64,000 nucleotides of DNA from Amorphophallus konjac (GCA_022559845.1 CM040125.1:325321829-325385828); one strand, 5' to 3'. Counted from the first letter of the stretch, positions 22,651 to 34,600 are shown. A program made the numbers and translations. Notes: a model not told the origin generated them from the letters alone.

Positions 22651-24320
22651 TACTCAAAATGATAGAGAGATGATAATCGAAGTGTCCAGGGTGGCATATC
22701 ATAAGAATATTGGGAAGAATCAAAAGATTGATAGCAATGAATGGAGAGGACTCATCCCGTGTTATTGGTCCTTCGAAGGGTCGTCCCTGTAGAAAACACC
22801 ATCAGAAAAATACAATGTAAATTTTTTTAGATTTTTGAAATATGTAAATTTTTATGAGTTTTTGGAGATATTTGAATTTTTATGATCTTGGAAATATTCA
22901 TTTTTTTAGTTTTTGAAAAAAATATTCAATTTTTTTTGGATTTTGGAGGGACTTAGCATGGTATTCAGGCCATGAAACCTCACTCGTTCACCATCTTAAA
23001 TTCATTAATCATTCTTAAATAGCTTAACAATGGGTCAACGTGCTTGAAGTTGGCTTTCACTCAAAATTTGTACGGCACATCCTTTTTAGTCCATCTTTTA
23101 CCTTCCCTCAAGCTTGTGACATACCGCAGGGGGAGAAGACAAGAAGATGTTGGGAAAGTTCACGAGGAGGTTCGAGAGGTCGGGAGACTTCCCTCCCCTA
23201 CCATATTGCCTGTTGGGGTTCGGTCTTTGGCTTAGGAAAAATTTTGGTGCCCTTGCCCTTATTCATGTATACTTACGACCAGGGTTTTCCCTGCGAGGAC
23301 TTTACCATCTTGTCGTGCTTTTTACTTTTCATTTGAGACTTTGCTCATTTTTTTTTTGAGATTTTGAGATTTTGAAATAAAAACTTAATTGTACTTGGGC
23401 TTTTTGGCAGATAATTCCCTTTTAAGCCTTGACTTCCACCTACTAGGGCGGCGGGTAGGTTTCGTGATCTGATCCAAAACCTCACTCCCCCCTCGTGAAT
23501 CGAAGAGAATAGAATGGGTAATACCTTTTCACTTTTGGTTCGGCTTCAACTTTCCTCGGATTTTGTGCCGCTTGACCTTAAGAGTTAAGCATGTTGTGTG
23601 TGCGGGTGTTGCCCCAATGTTAAATTACCAAGACTGAAGAATGAATTAAAAATTTTGATTTTATTTTTTTTCAAGTTTCTCGGCCTGCGTACCATGCCAG
23701 CCTATAAATTTTCTACTTTTTGTTTGTGACATTGACTCAATTAAAGATCTAGGATAAAGGCCTAGGCTATCACTCTTGATCAAGTTAAGAAGCTCTTCAT
23801 TTTGAAAACTGTGCGTGAAGATTGATGAAATCAAGAATGCAAATCTTACGCAAAAATATTATCTTGCAACCTTGTGGGAGCAGCTACCGTCGGAGGCGAT
23901 CTTGATCATCATGGGATTTGTCCTCAAGTGACAGATAAAAGGATTGGAAGCCAAGGTTTGAAGTGGCTTAACAAGAAGGAGTGGTACCAAGACCAGACTC
24001 AGACGAATAAGGATAAAAGAAAAAGAGGCGACGGCTAGAACTCCCTCGCTAAGGTGCGGAGACCCTGATCACATAAATGGTCTACAGAAGAAACAAAAAA
24101 TTAAGGGGAGGAGTGAGGACTAAAGCCTCGAAAATAGTGGGAGAATGGGCAGATGTCCAAAGCAGTGGATGTGGAAGAAGTCGGGTCAGACCCGGGGTCA
24201 GGTGCAATTAAAAGGAGAAATTGATAGATCGAGAGAGGCGGATGATCCGGGGGGTCCGAAGGTAAAGGGGAAGAATCATGGTAGGAGGAATCCGAAGGTT
24301 CTGGAGGAGGAAAATCCCGA
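22651..24320 (-). other. Non-coding G2 interior
   Basis: About 1.7 kb without a credible gene. T-rich runs at 22810-22940 and 23340-23400 contain repeated TTTTTGGA/ATATT words. No protease, RT or integrase motif was found on either strand. Confidence 0.6.
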
Positions 24321-24985
24321 GGGACGCGATGCCCTGGGAGGAAATATGGGAAGAGATGATTTAAAAGGAAGAAGATAACAAAGGATGCGATGTCTTGGAG
24401 GAGTAGGAGGATGAATCGGAAGAAATAGAGAAGGTCCGGAGGCTCTGGAGGGATAGGGACGTGATGCCCTGGAGGAAGGATAGAAAATCTGGGGATTCTG
24501 GAGGAAGACAAAGAGAAGGGACGCGATGCCCTAGGAAGAGAGAAAGAGGATCCGGGGCTTCCGGAGGAAGAAAATGAAAAGGGGGGCAATGCCCTAGGAG
24601 AATAAGAGAAAGATCCGGAGGTTCCGGCGGAGGAGGATAGAAAGGGGCACGATGCCTTGAAAGAGTGATGGAGGGGGCGCGATGCTCTGGAAAAATAGAT
24701 AATGAGTCCGGAGGATCCGGAGAAAGAAGATGCAAAGGGGCGCGATGCCTGGGGAGAATAATGGGGAGGGCGCAATGCCCTAAAAGTAGAAAATCAGCAG
24801 GATGCCAAGGGGCACGATGCCCTGGGAGGAGAGAGAGAGAATCCGGAGGTTTCAGAGGAAGAAAGTAGAAAGGGGCGAGATGCCCGGAAAGAATGATGGA
24901 GGGGGCACGATGCCCTGGAAGGATAGATAAAGAGTCTGGAGGGTCCGAGGAAGAAGATACCGTGGGACATGATGCCCAAGGAAAA
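24321..24985 (-). repeat. Hairpin minisatellite in G2, about 13 units
   Basis: Degenerate tandem units, mostly about 64 or 33 bp apart, share the core GGGGCGCGATGCCCTGG, whose GGGC and GCCC arms form a short stem around CGAT. A second recurring block is TCCGGAGGNTCCGGAGGAAG. Variants such as GGGGCACGATGCCC extend the stem to GGGCA/TGCCC. The open frames crossing it read as repeated SRPFxxSSS peptides and are probably not a conserved protein. Confidence 0.8.
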
Positions 24986-27419
24986 GAGGGAAAGAACCTG
25001 AAAATTTCAGGGACAAAGTTAAATCGAAAGAAGAAGGATCCGGAGACCCAGGGAGACGGGGAAGATACGGGTCCGGAAACCTAGGAAAGAAGGAATGCAA
25101 ATGAATGTAATGCAATAAATGCAATGGGCGCGTGAAATGCATGATATGCAAAGAGTGCAAAGAATGTATGGAATAAGAGGATGAGATCCTCTTCCTCACC
25201 CATGGAGTGGCCTTTGAAGAAAAGTCAATGGCGAATGGAAATGTGGATGGAAGAGAGTAAAGAGTGAATGGGTTGGTAGAAGGCCCTTTATCAAAAGAAT
25301 GCCCACCCCTCCTTGGCAAGCAAAGTGCCCAGCCAAACGGCTCATGAAGTGGACTCAACGCCCGGGTGCTCTCATTGAGAGTAGAATGTGTGACTGTGAT
25401 GCAAGAAGAAAACCCCTTAGGAAGTTGTATAATGACGGACCGAGGGGTAATGAGAGCATTAAAAGAGTATCGACCAATGAGTAAGGTGACAATGGTAAAA
25501 GGCCGATATGGCATCAACTTGGAAGAATTTATCTTGGTGAGCTTCCATGGAGACTTCTCAAATGTGCCCGGTACAATGACACGGTCTGACATCCGACAAA
25601 TAAACTCTTGAACCTTGAATGGCATAGCCGCGGCCAAATCCTTCTTGCCCGACTCTTGATCAACCTCGGCACATGTGCTTGCAGAAACACACCCACTCCG
25701 AGCGGTAATTGAAGGTGAGATGGAGGCGGTAGGCTTAATACATGATGGTGGTTTAATGGAGAGCATCGGCGGAAGGGTAAGTGGAGGTGGAGGTTGAAAC
25801 ACGTTGGGCTTCTCCCCTTGCTTGGAAGCAAATGGGGTTGGCCCGAGTGCAAAAGTAGGTGGATCATGCTCACGATTAGCCACAGGTTTGGGTGGTGGTT
25901 TAGATGGAGGGTTTGTAAAAACTGGCTTTGGGGTTATACGGATAATGGAGGGCCGAGGTGGCGAACAAGGAGGAGGTGTAATGGGAGATTTGGTGGGGGC
26001 CGGTGATGTGGAGGTTAATGGAGATATAACGGTTTGAGGTTTAGCGGGAGGTTCGGCGGAGGCCAGTGGTGTGGAGGTGAATGGAGGCATGGTTGGTTGA
26101 GCTGTAGCAGGAGGTTCGGCGGAGGCCGGTGGTGTGGAGGTTGATGGAGGCTTGGCGGAAGCCGATGTGGTAGTTGGAGGTGTAAAAGGAGAAGGTTTGG
26201 TACGTAGGAAGCACCGGATGGGGCGAGAGGTATTAGGGATAGGAGAATACACATGGTGTGCCGGTATGGGTGATTGGAGTATCGCCCCATCATCGTAACA
26301 CCAATTGGTCTCATAAACGGGGTTATGGACGGTGGTGTCGTCCTAAGCAGGGGGTTCTTCAGGTGGCAGTGGAGGGAGAGGATGATGAAGAAAGCTCGGC
26401 AGGGGTGCATCTCGAGGAACTTCAAATTCTTGTGCCGTCTATAAATCTTCATCATCAAAATCATCAAGTGGACGCCGTGGCGGAGGCGTAATGATGGGTG
26501 GAGATGGAGCGTAATGTGGAGGATTTTATGGATGAGAATATGTAGGCGGAGGCGGAGGGCCATATGAATGAGTGGGGCGAATGAGTGGACGGCGGACGGC
26601 GTCCACTTGATCATCAAAGCTTATAAAATATTGCTCACATACATTGTTGATGCCATCGTCTCTCCTCTCCTTCCAATCTCTTTCCTTCTTAGTGATATTG
26701 TTCATGAAAGCATGAAGAGGATTGACTGGAGAAGGAGGAGGAGGAGCGGGCCGCAGGCTTGTGACCCTCTTTAATTGTTCCTCCATCGAAGTGACTTTAT
26801 CAAGGAGAGCTTATTGGAGGGGTGCAACACGAACACCAGAGGGTTGGCCTGGCGGCCTTGGAGGGGCGGCTTGACATGAAGGCCGTGGAGGAGAGTTAGT
26901 GGGCGGACCCACAAAAGGACCCGGATGGGCTAGGTGACAAGAAATGCGTGGGCCTTGGGTCCGTAAAGGAGGAGGAATAGAAGGAGGCGGGTGACGAATC
27001 ACCCAAGAAGGAGCATGTGTAGGAGATGACGATGCAAAGAGGGAGGCAGGTGATGGGTCACCCGAGTAGGAATGGAAAGAGGTGGGTGATGGGCCACCTG
27101 TGTGAGATTGGGAGGAGAATGAGAAGAAGATGTGCCCTCAACAATAGCCTTAAGGGCTTGGATTTGTTGAGGGATGAGATGATCTAATGCATGCAAGACT
27201 TGGGAAACCTTCTCGTATTGGGGAGGAGACTGGTCCCTGGGAAATAATGGCTCCCAATGAGTGTAAGGAATCATGAGATTGGACATTACCCATGGGCCGG
27301 GCAATATGATAAGAATGAGGATGTGGTCCCTTAAAAAGATTATGGTGAGAATTATAAACTTGAGGATTATAAGATGTGCTAGGTTTATCATCCTCATGAA
27401 TATATGATTGGTTAAACAT
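24852..27419 (-). pseudogene. Degenerate proline-rich gag-like frame of G2
   Basis: From an ATG at 27419 (MFNQSYIHEDDKPSTSY...) one reading phase can be followed to 24852, interrupted by at least five stops (for example at 27150 and 26526). It encodes a Tyr/Ser/Pro-rich N terminus, a proline-rich middle, a short heptad-like helix (ALLDKVTSMEEQLKRV, near 26790), an acidic patch, a long Pro/Ser/Thr-rich stretch (25880-26200), then a 140-residue segment rich in hydrophobics (VPGTFEKSPWKLTKINSSKL...) at about 25260-25610. The last open part is 466 codons (26252-24852) and its tail runs into the minisatellite. Its position right after the leader is that of gag, and the helix recalls one in G1 Gag. 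I do not recognise a Pfam-type domain and see no protease motif. Confidence 0.45.
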
Positions 27420-28535
27420 GGTGGCTTTATTATCAAGGTGAAACATCATGCAAACAAACAATTCAATCAAAGCAATGTTGCAAAGATATCAAAAAGTTAG
27501 GATGCTTACGCTTTATTTTTTTTAATTGAACCATGGTGAATTAATGATTTTGACAAAATTTGGTATGATTCACACAAGGGAGGAACCTAGTTTCAATGTG
27601 GGTTCACTTCGATGTCAACTAGGAACACTCTCTCACCACGTGTGGCCAACTAAACCCGAGACTTCAAAGGGTACAACATGCCCAAGTTTCCGTGAGGAAA
27701 TCCACGGGTGCGGGGACTTATGGAGGCCCTGGTTTAGGAGATTTCGATCCAAAGAGATGGAGTGCTCAATGGAGGGTCCTTCCTTAACCAAGAGAGGGAA
27801 ATGGTATCCTAAAAGGGTGGGATGAGGAGGTCTCCCAAGCCAAATGCAATGAATGCAAATGACAATGCATCAATAATGAAACAATATGTATATGAGCATA
27901 GATATGCAAGGAAAATGCAAAAGAAATCACAAAAGAGTGTGAATCTATTAAAAACACAGGGAATTGGCAACTGGGGCAGAGGGCGCTAAATCAGAAATTC
28001 GCGCCTACTATCCTGGTCGCACAATCTTTTTTTCTTTTTTTTTACAGAAAAACAATAATGCGTCTGGGACCCAGACGCAGTTATCTCTCTCTCTTCTTTT
28101 TTTTTACAGAACAGTGCCCGTACGAGTGGGCGCCAATATAGGAAATAGTGCCCACTGGGTTGGGCGCGAATTCTCCTGCTCACAGAAGCTCACCCGAGGG
28201 CCATAAAAATCAGAATAGAGAGTAAAAATACCATAAGAAAAAGAGGAAAACACTCAAAATCACATAATATAACTCATGGCAATCAATATATCATGAAGCA
28301 AAACATGGCATCCAATATTTTTTTTTAAGATAAGAAGAAAAATGGGATTTCAAAAATCTATCAAATTAACACTCAGGTGGAGGGGTGTGCACGTGATGCA
28401 CAAATGATAAAAAAAAGAGAAAAAAATGAGAGTGCTACGTGAAGCACAAAGGGGGGGGGGTGCACCGTGGGTGCAAGTGGAGGTGGCACATGTGGGTGCC
28501 GAGTGGGGAAGGGTAATCAAAGAAAAATAAAAGGG
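27420..28535 (-). other. G2 5' leader
   Basis: About 1.1 kb without a gene. It contains a perfect inverted repeat at 28059-28079 (stem TGCGTCTGG/CCAGACGCA, loop GAC), related to palindromes in the G2 LTRs, flanked by two poly-T/ACAGAA blocks. Confidence 0.6.
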
Positions 28536-28553
28536 GTCCCACAGTGACCGCCA
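28536..28553 (-). promoter_or_regulatory. Primer-binding site of G2 (TGGCG type)
   Basis: The minus strand reads TGGCGGTCACTGTGGGAC, three bases inside the 5' LTR. It matches the G1 site at 16 of 18 positions. Confidence 0.75.
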
Positions 28554-28556
28554 ATT

Positions 28557-30221
28557 TGTAGATTATGGAAATAACCCATTAAAAATAATAAAAGAATATA
28601 AGGAAAAGAGAGAGAAAGGGAGCATGCGAGGATGCTAAAGGGATATATGATCGCCAGAGACGCGAGGGTCTCGAAGGAGTATATCAATAAAAATAGAGGT
28701 GGGATCGTGAATAAATACCTTTTGGAGCGGGGAAATGTGAGTGCACCTTCTCTTCCTATCGACCGGTCGATGGAGAGAGTTCTTCTTTAGATTACCCTTG
28801 TAAAAATAAAGAAAACACCAAATGAAAGTATGGATTAGAACCAAGGTGAGTGTAGCATCGAAATCCAAATGTGAATAAAAATATGAAAGCATGCAAAGTG
28901 ACACACCTTGTTGGTGTTGGTGTTTAAACCCCTATGCAAAAGGGTAGGGATAAAATATGATGTGATGAGGAGGAGATGTGCAAGTGTTGCACAATGGAGG
29001 CTCTCAACGTGGTTGAGAGATGACGAAAATATATAAAAAAGGAAGAATGTATGATGCATGCAAGTGAGTTAAATATAAAAGAAAGAAAAGAGAGATAGGG
29101 GTGGCTTATGGGTTTTTCTCCATTGAGGGCTTCAACATAGGAAGGAGATCTCCAATGTGCATATGGCGTGGAACATGCGTGGAGACTTCCCCTTTGAGCT
29201 CGAGACCGACAGCACCTCCCCGTCTTCAATTGGTCCATCCTTTGATCATGGGAGAGGGGGTCTCTATTTATAGGGAGAAATTCGTAGGTTTAATTCAAGG
29301 AAATAGGAAAATCCAATTAAATTGAGATTTGGAAGATAATTTTCAATGGGGCAAGTCCCCCTCATCGTTGGAAATTTGAATGGGCCCTTTCCCTAGTGGA
29401 AAGAGGGCTCCAATCGGAGAAAGGAGGGGAGTTTGGCAAGTTTGGAATCTGCCGAAAAGAGGCGACTGAGGCCTTGGGCGCCCATTAAAATAGCGACCGC
29501 TCACATGGTCGCTCATTTCGAGCCATTTTTAGAAAGATTGGGAGTTGCCAAAATTTCAAAAGAAATCGCATCTGGGAGACCAGATGCACCTTATCAATTT
29601 CCATGAATTTTGGGCGATCTCAAATATCAAAATTAGGCAATAATAGATGCATTTGTGGTCCTGGACGCGTTTATGAAGACGCGACCTCCTGGACAGGCGC
29701 GTTCAAGAAATTAAATTAAGGAAAGTCAATAGTACCAAAGTTCAAAGAGAATATGCGTCTAAGTACACGGACGTGTTCAAGGAAATTCAAGAAAATTGGT
29801 AATTTAGGCCACAAAAAGGAATACGCGACTTATAGGTGGGACGCGTCCAAAAGAAAATACGACTTCCTGAAAAGTCGTTAATTAATTAATTTAATGGGCT
29901 CAAAAATGAATACGCGTCTAAGGTCCTGGACGCGTATTTTACAGAGCTGGACTTTCCAAAATTTGTAAGAGAGAATGGGCGCCCGTCTAGACGGTCGCCT
30001 AAAGAAGTGGCGTCCCAGTGGCTGGTCACGAATTCAGAAGGCCCTGATCAATTGGAGAAAAAGTCCAGAAAAATGCAGAAAAATGGGAGAAGGTGGGAAA
30101 AAGTTGGATTTTCAAGAAAAATGAGGAAAACCACTCAAATAAGTCGATTTGAGGGTCAAATGGGACGTTATTGTGCAATATGAGATGTGCTCAAAATGAT
30201 GTCAATTTTAGCGTGTCTATA
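28557..30221 (-). mobile_element. 5' LTR of G2
   Basis: A 1665-bp LTR paired with 7529-9198. The outer end reads TATAGACACG instead of TGTAGACACG, a point change at the terminus. TATA box at 29265-29272. By eye it differs from its partner by several percent, many of the changes being C to T or G to A at CpG. Confidence 0.9.
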
Positions 30222-30226
30222 GTGGG
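30222..30226. repeat. TSD of G2 (right), GTGGG
   Basis: Matches 7524-7528. Confidence 0.9.
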
Positions 30227-30780
30227 TGCACACCATTTTTGATGCACACCATTTTTGATACCCACCGGATCAAGGTTTAAGGGGCCTACCGGATGGGGAG
30301 ATTATTCCCTGCTGGATCAGGGGGCCAACCCCTATTGGATCGACACCTTGGCGATGCGGCCGGATCAGGGGCATTGAGAGCTACTAGGTCAGGAGAGAAG
30401 CGGTGATGCCGGATCAGGGGGGTTGTTCCCTGCCTGATGGAAGTCTAACACGGGCCTGCCGGATCGTGGACTCGGGGAGCTTGTCGGATGAATGACCCTC
30501 GGGACCTGCCGGATCAGGTGGGAAGCACCGTGCTGATTGGGTGGCTCGAACGGGCTGCTGCCGGATGAGGGTCATGAAGGCTACCGGATCAGGAGGGAAG
30601 CACCGTGCCGATTGGGTGGCTCGAACGGGCTGCTGCCGGATGAGGGTCATGAGGGCTGCCGGATCGGGGGTTGACCTCTACCGAATCAACGGGTTTGGCT
30701 CCTTGCCGATCCAGGGCCCAGGGGACTATCAAATGAAGGGTTCGAGTGGGCCACTGCCGGCTAAGTACCCACAAAGTGGG
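30227..30780. repeat. CCGGATC-rich repeat block in element A
   Basis: Repeats of a GCCGGATCAGGGG word at irregular spacing, with a clear tandem duplication of a 75-bp unit at 30521-30670 (GGAAGCACCGTGC... twice). The word returns at 31330-31520. This block directly follows the conserved element A end (7472-7528 plus 30222), the place where element B has a different array. Confidence 0.7.
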
Positions 30781-31895
30781 CCACTGGATCAAGGGACCGA
30801 ATTCGCTTTAAAAATGGGCCTGAGGGTTTCGAAAGACCCTTTCATCTCTCCTTGGTCATTTTGGCTCTGTACGGAACCCGAGCCTTCTTCTTCCCCATTT
30901 GCAGAGGTCGGCGTCAATGATCCCTCTTCTCAATCCCCGGCCACTGCCATCACTCAGGGTCGGTCGCCGTGACTCCCCTTCTCCATCTTTTCTTTCTTCC
31001 TTCTTCCCCGTGACGGTGCTTTCATAGCAAGGGTGTCGTCTCCGGTCGCAGTGGGCTCCACCGACACTAGGGGTGCTTCCCCTCTATCTCTTATTTTCCT
31101 CTTTCCCTTTCTTCTTCTTCACCTTCCTTTCTAGTGCCGTTCCCCTCTCTTCTCTTTTCTTTCCCTTTTCTTCCTTCCCCCTTTGTCTTCTTCTCCTTTC
31201 TTTCCCTTCTTTTTATTTTTCTTCTTCTTCTTCTTTAGCGCCAGGGGTCAGGACCGCCAGATGGGCACAAACCCTCCCCCCTTTTTTATGCCCGATGCCA
31301 AAGCTTCTGGATTGGATGCCCCGTCGGGGCTACCGGATCGGGCACACCCCTTTCACTTTTCTTCTCTCTTTTTTCCCCCTTTCCTTCTTTCTTTATTTTT
31401 CCTGTTTTCTACGCTCGACGTCGGGGCTGTCGATCTACCCTGACCGGAGCTGTCAGATCGTCAGGTCCAGGGCTGCCAGATCAACACCCGTAGGGCTACC
31501 GGATCATTAGGGCTAGGGCTGTCGGATCAGTGCCCTTTTGTGGGCTACCGGTACAAGCGCTCCCGATGATGGACTGCTGATACAAGCGCCCCATTTTCTT
31601 CCTTCTTCCCATGAGCTGGGTATTCCACCCTTTAGTAGGCTAGCCCTCAAGGGTCTCAGGTATTTTGGAGTTTCCAGATGGTGTTGCTGCTTTTATGTGC
31701 ACCTAAAATTTCTGAGGCCGTCTCGCCGAAGGAGTGGATGAGTGCTCATTTACCTCCTCTCCTTGTGCACCCAACGCGGGAGAGACTCTGCCGAAATTTT
31801 GTCCGAGATATCATCAATGCCATTTTGTTTTGTTGCTGTTCTTTCTTCTTTTCTTTTCATTGATATATGCTAATTGATGTGAATATTGATGGTTT
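30781..31895 (+). other. Element A spacer with pyrimidine tracts and a possible promoter
   Basis: No gene. A TTTAAAAATGGG word at 30808-30820 followed by CTTTCATCTCTCC could be a plus-strand core promoter. Long CT/T-rich tracts occupy 30980-31240 and 31360-31410. The sequence just before 31896 (T-rich, then TTTATGCAG) resembles a plant 3' splice site. Confidence 0.35.
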
Positions 31896-32444
31896 ATGCA
31901 GATAATGGCTTCTTCTGGTAGTTCTTCTTCCCCGTCTTTGGGAGCTTCAGTAGATGCGGTTATGGCCGGCCCTCCTGCAGTAACTTGGGCTAACTTTGCT
32001 GACTTGGACAGAGAGCATGCCGAGGTGGCTATTTTGGCCGAATCTTTAGATTCTGACACCGACACGATGGATTTCGGTCGCTTATTGTTGACCGACGAGG
32101 GCTATCATTTTGACCCGGATGGGGGTTATTGCTGTGATCACCCCAAAGACAAGCACCTGGTTTACTTTCTGAAACACTTCAGCATCCGCAGGAAGCGCGA
32201 TCGGATAGCCGTTCGTGAGATTGAGCAGGCTATTCTCAAGTCCCGGGACAGTCTGGCTGGCAGTATGCCGGGAAGCGAACCCATGTATATTCTTGGAGAA
32301 CCCCATAAATGGGAGTCAGTACTGGGGTTAGAGGAATTGGTTGTGACCGAGGGGAAGCTAACAAGGGCTCCAGAATTCACCCCAGCCCGATGGGATAATG
32401 CGACAGTGGGAGCTTATTTTTATTTATTTATTTTTCTATTTTAA
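31896..32444 (+). CDS. Orphan 182-codon ORF, function unknown
   Basis: The frame starts MQIM; the better start is the ATG three codons in (31905), giving MASSGSSSSPSLGASVDAVM. It has a Ser-rich N terminus, then a mixed, soluble-looking region with acidic and basic helices (NFADLDREHAEVAILAESLD; YFLKHFSIRRKRDRIAVREI), a DPDGGYCCDHP segment, and a hydrophobic tail (AYFYLFIFLF) that is probably read-through into T-rich repeat. Composition is protein-like, unlike the repeat frames nearby. A TTTATGCAG just upstream may be a splice acceptor, so this could be one exon. Ogre-type elements carry an extra ORF before gag, which is one possibility; a captured host exon is another. I recognise no family. 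Confidence 0.45.
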   Translation: MQIMASSGSSSSPSLGASVDAVMAGPPAVTWANFADLDREHAEVAILAESLDSDTDTMDFGRLLLTDEGYHFDPDGGYCCDHPKDKHLVYFLKHFSIRRKRDRIAVREIEQAILKSRDSLAGSMPGSEPMYILGEPHKWESVLGLEELVVTEGKLTRAPEFTPARWDNATVGAYFYLFIFLF

Positions 32445-32715
32445 TTTAGTTTATTAGTGCGCAAGTGTGCTAGTCACGAGGTGACAATTTATTCGGACTC
32501 CAAAGATTGAGATGTCTTGGAGTTGCTAGTGCGCACGACGTCTGACTAATCAGATGATAGTGGATACCGTGTCGGGACTGGAACCCGCCGTGCCATAAAG
32601 ACCATGACATTAATTACATCCCTTCGAAGAGAGAAAACCCTTGATTAATCGCCAGGAGAAAGGGTCATGTAGCCAAAAAACTCTATGCTAGTGCATGGAT
32701 GGAAATGTAAAATAC
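32445..32715 (+). repeat. Dispersed repeat module M, copy 1
   Basis: About 270 bp that aligns by eye with 50610-50870. Shared words include GTCACGAG..GTGACAATTT, GTGTCGGGAC, CCATAAAG and CCTTGATTAATCG. It has no coding potential and marks a repeat family shared by element A and the 50.6-kb region. Confidence 0.65.
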
Positions 32716-33120
32716 ACCAATTTATTATTATTTTTTTAGTCTTGGTTGTCGTGCTTTTATTGCATTTTTTGTTGTTTAGATTTTATCATGATTTTCATTA
32801 ATTTGATTTATTTTACTATGTATTTTTTGTTGTTTTGATTTTATTGCATTATTTATTTCAATTTTTTATTTGTTTTGATTTTATTATGTTATTCTTTTTA
32901 TTGTTTTAGCTTCATTATATATTTATTTTTTTTGCTTTAATGTTATTTTGTTATTATTTATTTATTTATTTAGTTATTTATTTAGTTATGTTATTCTTAT
33001 TATCTTTATTATTTTGATTTTCTTACATATTATCTTTTGTTTTGGTATATTTCCCTTATTCTTTTATTATTTATTATTATTTATCTATTTATTTAATTAT
33101 TATTTATTTTTTACTTTGAC
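32716..33120. repeat. AT-rich low-complexity stretch
   Basis: TTTATT/ATTTATTT-type sequence about 400 bp long with no gene. Confidence 0.8.
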
Positions 33121-34090
33121 TCGGGTGACAAAAAAAATCAAATTGTGGTAGTATCTTCCCCCTGTCCCGGAATATGTCAAGGAAATGTAGTGGGTGCTCG
33201 TCTATAGAAGTATGAGATGGTCCCTCAGTCGTCCAAGTGTGCATGAAATGGCATCACTCAGTCCCATGTCGAATGTAGAACCTCCGAGGACTAGCCTACC
33301 AAGAGGTTAAGGTCATCTGAGGGGCTTTCCGATCAAGTCTGCGCAAATCTTGTGACTCACCGTTGACACCATCGCATACGCATGCAGGTTCAAAGGTGAA
33401 TCGGCGAAGTCCTGGGCCGTCGAGTCTGGGACTAAAAGTGTCGTAGAAAATTTATTCGGACATTGAACGAAGACTGATTTATGCTGACGATGCAGCAACA
33501 CCATGGGGAATCCCCAGGACGCATGTTCGCATATGCTCTGGCGTGATTTAATATTAAGAAAGAGGATGAAACCCAGTAGGGGAAAGTCCGACTCGAAGGG
33601 TTATTGGCCCTGAAACGAGGTCAAGTCATGGACATGGCGGGGCGAACCCACAGGCCCAAACCGTGCTCGCGATAGGCCTTGTTTGTATTTATTTTATTCA
33701 TGACTCTAGGACACCCGATAGGATTAGACGGCCACAAAAGGGCACACCCGGGGGTTCCAGCAAGGGCAGTATAGCACGGAGTGAAGCCCGGTGGTTGAGG
33801 GTCGCGTGAGTGGTGAAAAGAGCCCGTTCCGGATCGTGGAATCACGATGGCAGCGGAATTAAAGGAATATAGCCCTTAATGGGCCAAAAATGAATAGTTA
33901 AGAGTTACTATACATTAACGCTCATTTTTTCTCCGATATCCGACTGTCCAGCAGTCCGGAGAATCTACCCTCCGGACAGAATGTAGGGGATCACCGACTC
34001 TACCTCATGGGATGAACGGGGCGACGATACGAAATCAAACGGACGCCCGATGAAGCAAACAGTGCAAAAGGTGAATAGTGATCAGAATAA
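33121..34090 (+). repeat. Module M, second part (element A)
   Basis: Non-coding, related by eye to the repeated units at 50926-52200 (shared words TTTATTCGGACATT, CCCGG, GGTCAAGTCATGG, GGCGGGGCGAACCC). The start (CAAATTGTGGTAGTATCTTCCCC) resembles 53238-53262 (CAAAAATTCGGCAGCATCTCCCC). Confidence 0.5.
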
Positions 34091-34600
34091 AATAAGAGTT
34101 TTTTTTCTTGCAGTGCATGGATATTGACTTGTGTAGACACATTCACTATCCTTCTTTTCTTTTTTTAGTGCATTTTGAGTGTTGTGTCAACAGAGGGCTC
34201 AAATGCATTGTGTTACGTCGACACACTCTGATGGAGCCATATCGACACACTCTTTTTTTTACTTCTTAAATGTGCATATTGGATGTTGTGTCGACAGAGG
34301 GCTCAAGAGCCATGTCGGCTGGGTTGACAGGGTCTTTGTCACCCCCCAGACCAACCCTCTTTATTTTTTTATATTTTTTCATAACAAATTTTTTTACACG
34401 TGTTTCCTTTTTTTATTTCATTCATTTCCCATCTTTCCTTTTTTATTTTGCTTTTATTTGATCACACAATAAATGTTATTGTGCTCTCTTAGACATATAT
34501 AATTTTTTTCTTGTTATTTTGATTTTGATTTTAATCTTTATTTATTTATTATTATTATTAATTATATATATATATTATGAATTGTCCTGCTACCACTGCC
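34091..34600. other. T-rich spacer with duplicated GTTGTGTCRACAGAGGGCTC segment
   Basis: Two related segments lie at 34170-34230 and 34270-34330, followed by T-rich and TATATA microsatellite sequence. No gene is seen. Confidence 0.6.

Larger units (their letters stand above)
7529..30221 (-). mobile_element. Non-autonomous gypsy-type element G2 (Tat-like), complete, containing C1
   Basis: A 22.7-kb interval bounded by paired LTRs (7529-9198 and 28557-30221) with a perfect GTGGG TSD. Without the nested copia C1 it is about 10.6 kb. Minus-strand order is: LTR, TGGCG-type primer site, leader, degenerate proline-rich gag-like frame, hairpin minisatellite, non-coding DNA, LTR. No protease, RT, RNase H or integrase was found, so it must have depended on a related autonomous element. 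LTR divergence of several percent makes it older than C1, as nesting demands. Confidence 0.85.

Noticed and set aside
24101..24775. A 224-codon minus-strand frame rich in Ser, Pro and Phe
   Set aside because: It is the translated minisatellite; a second phase gives an equally long similar peptide.
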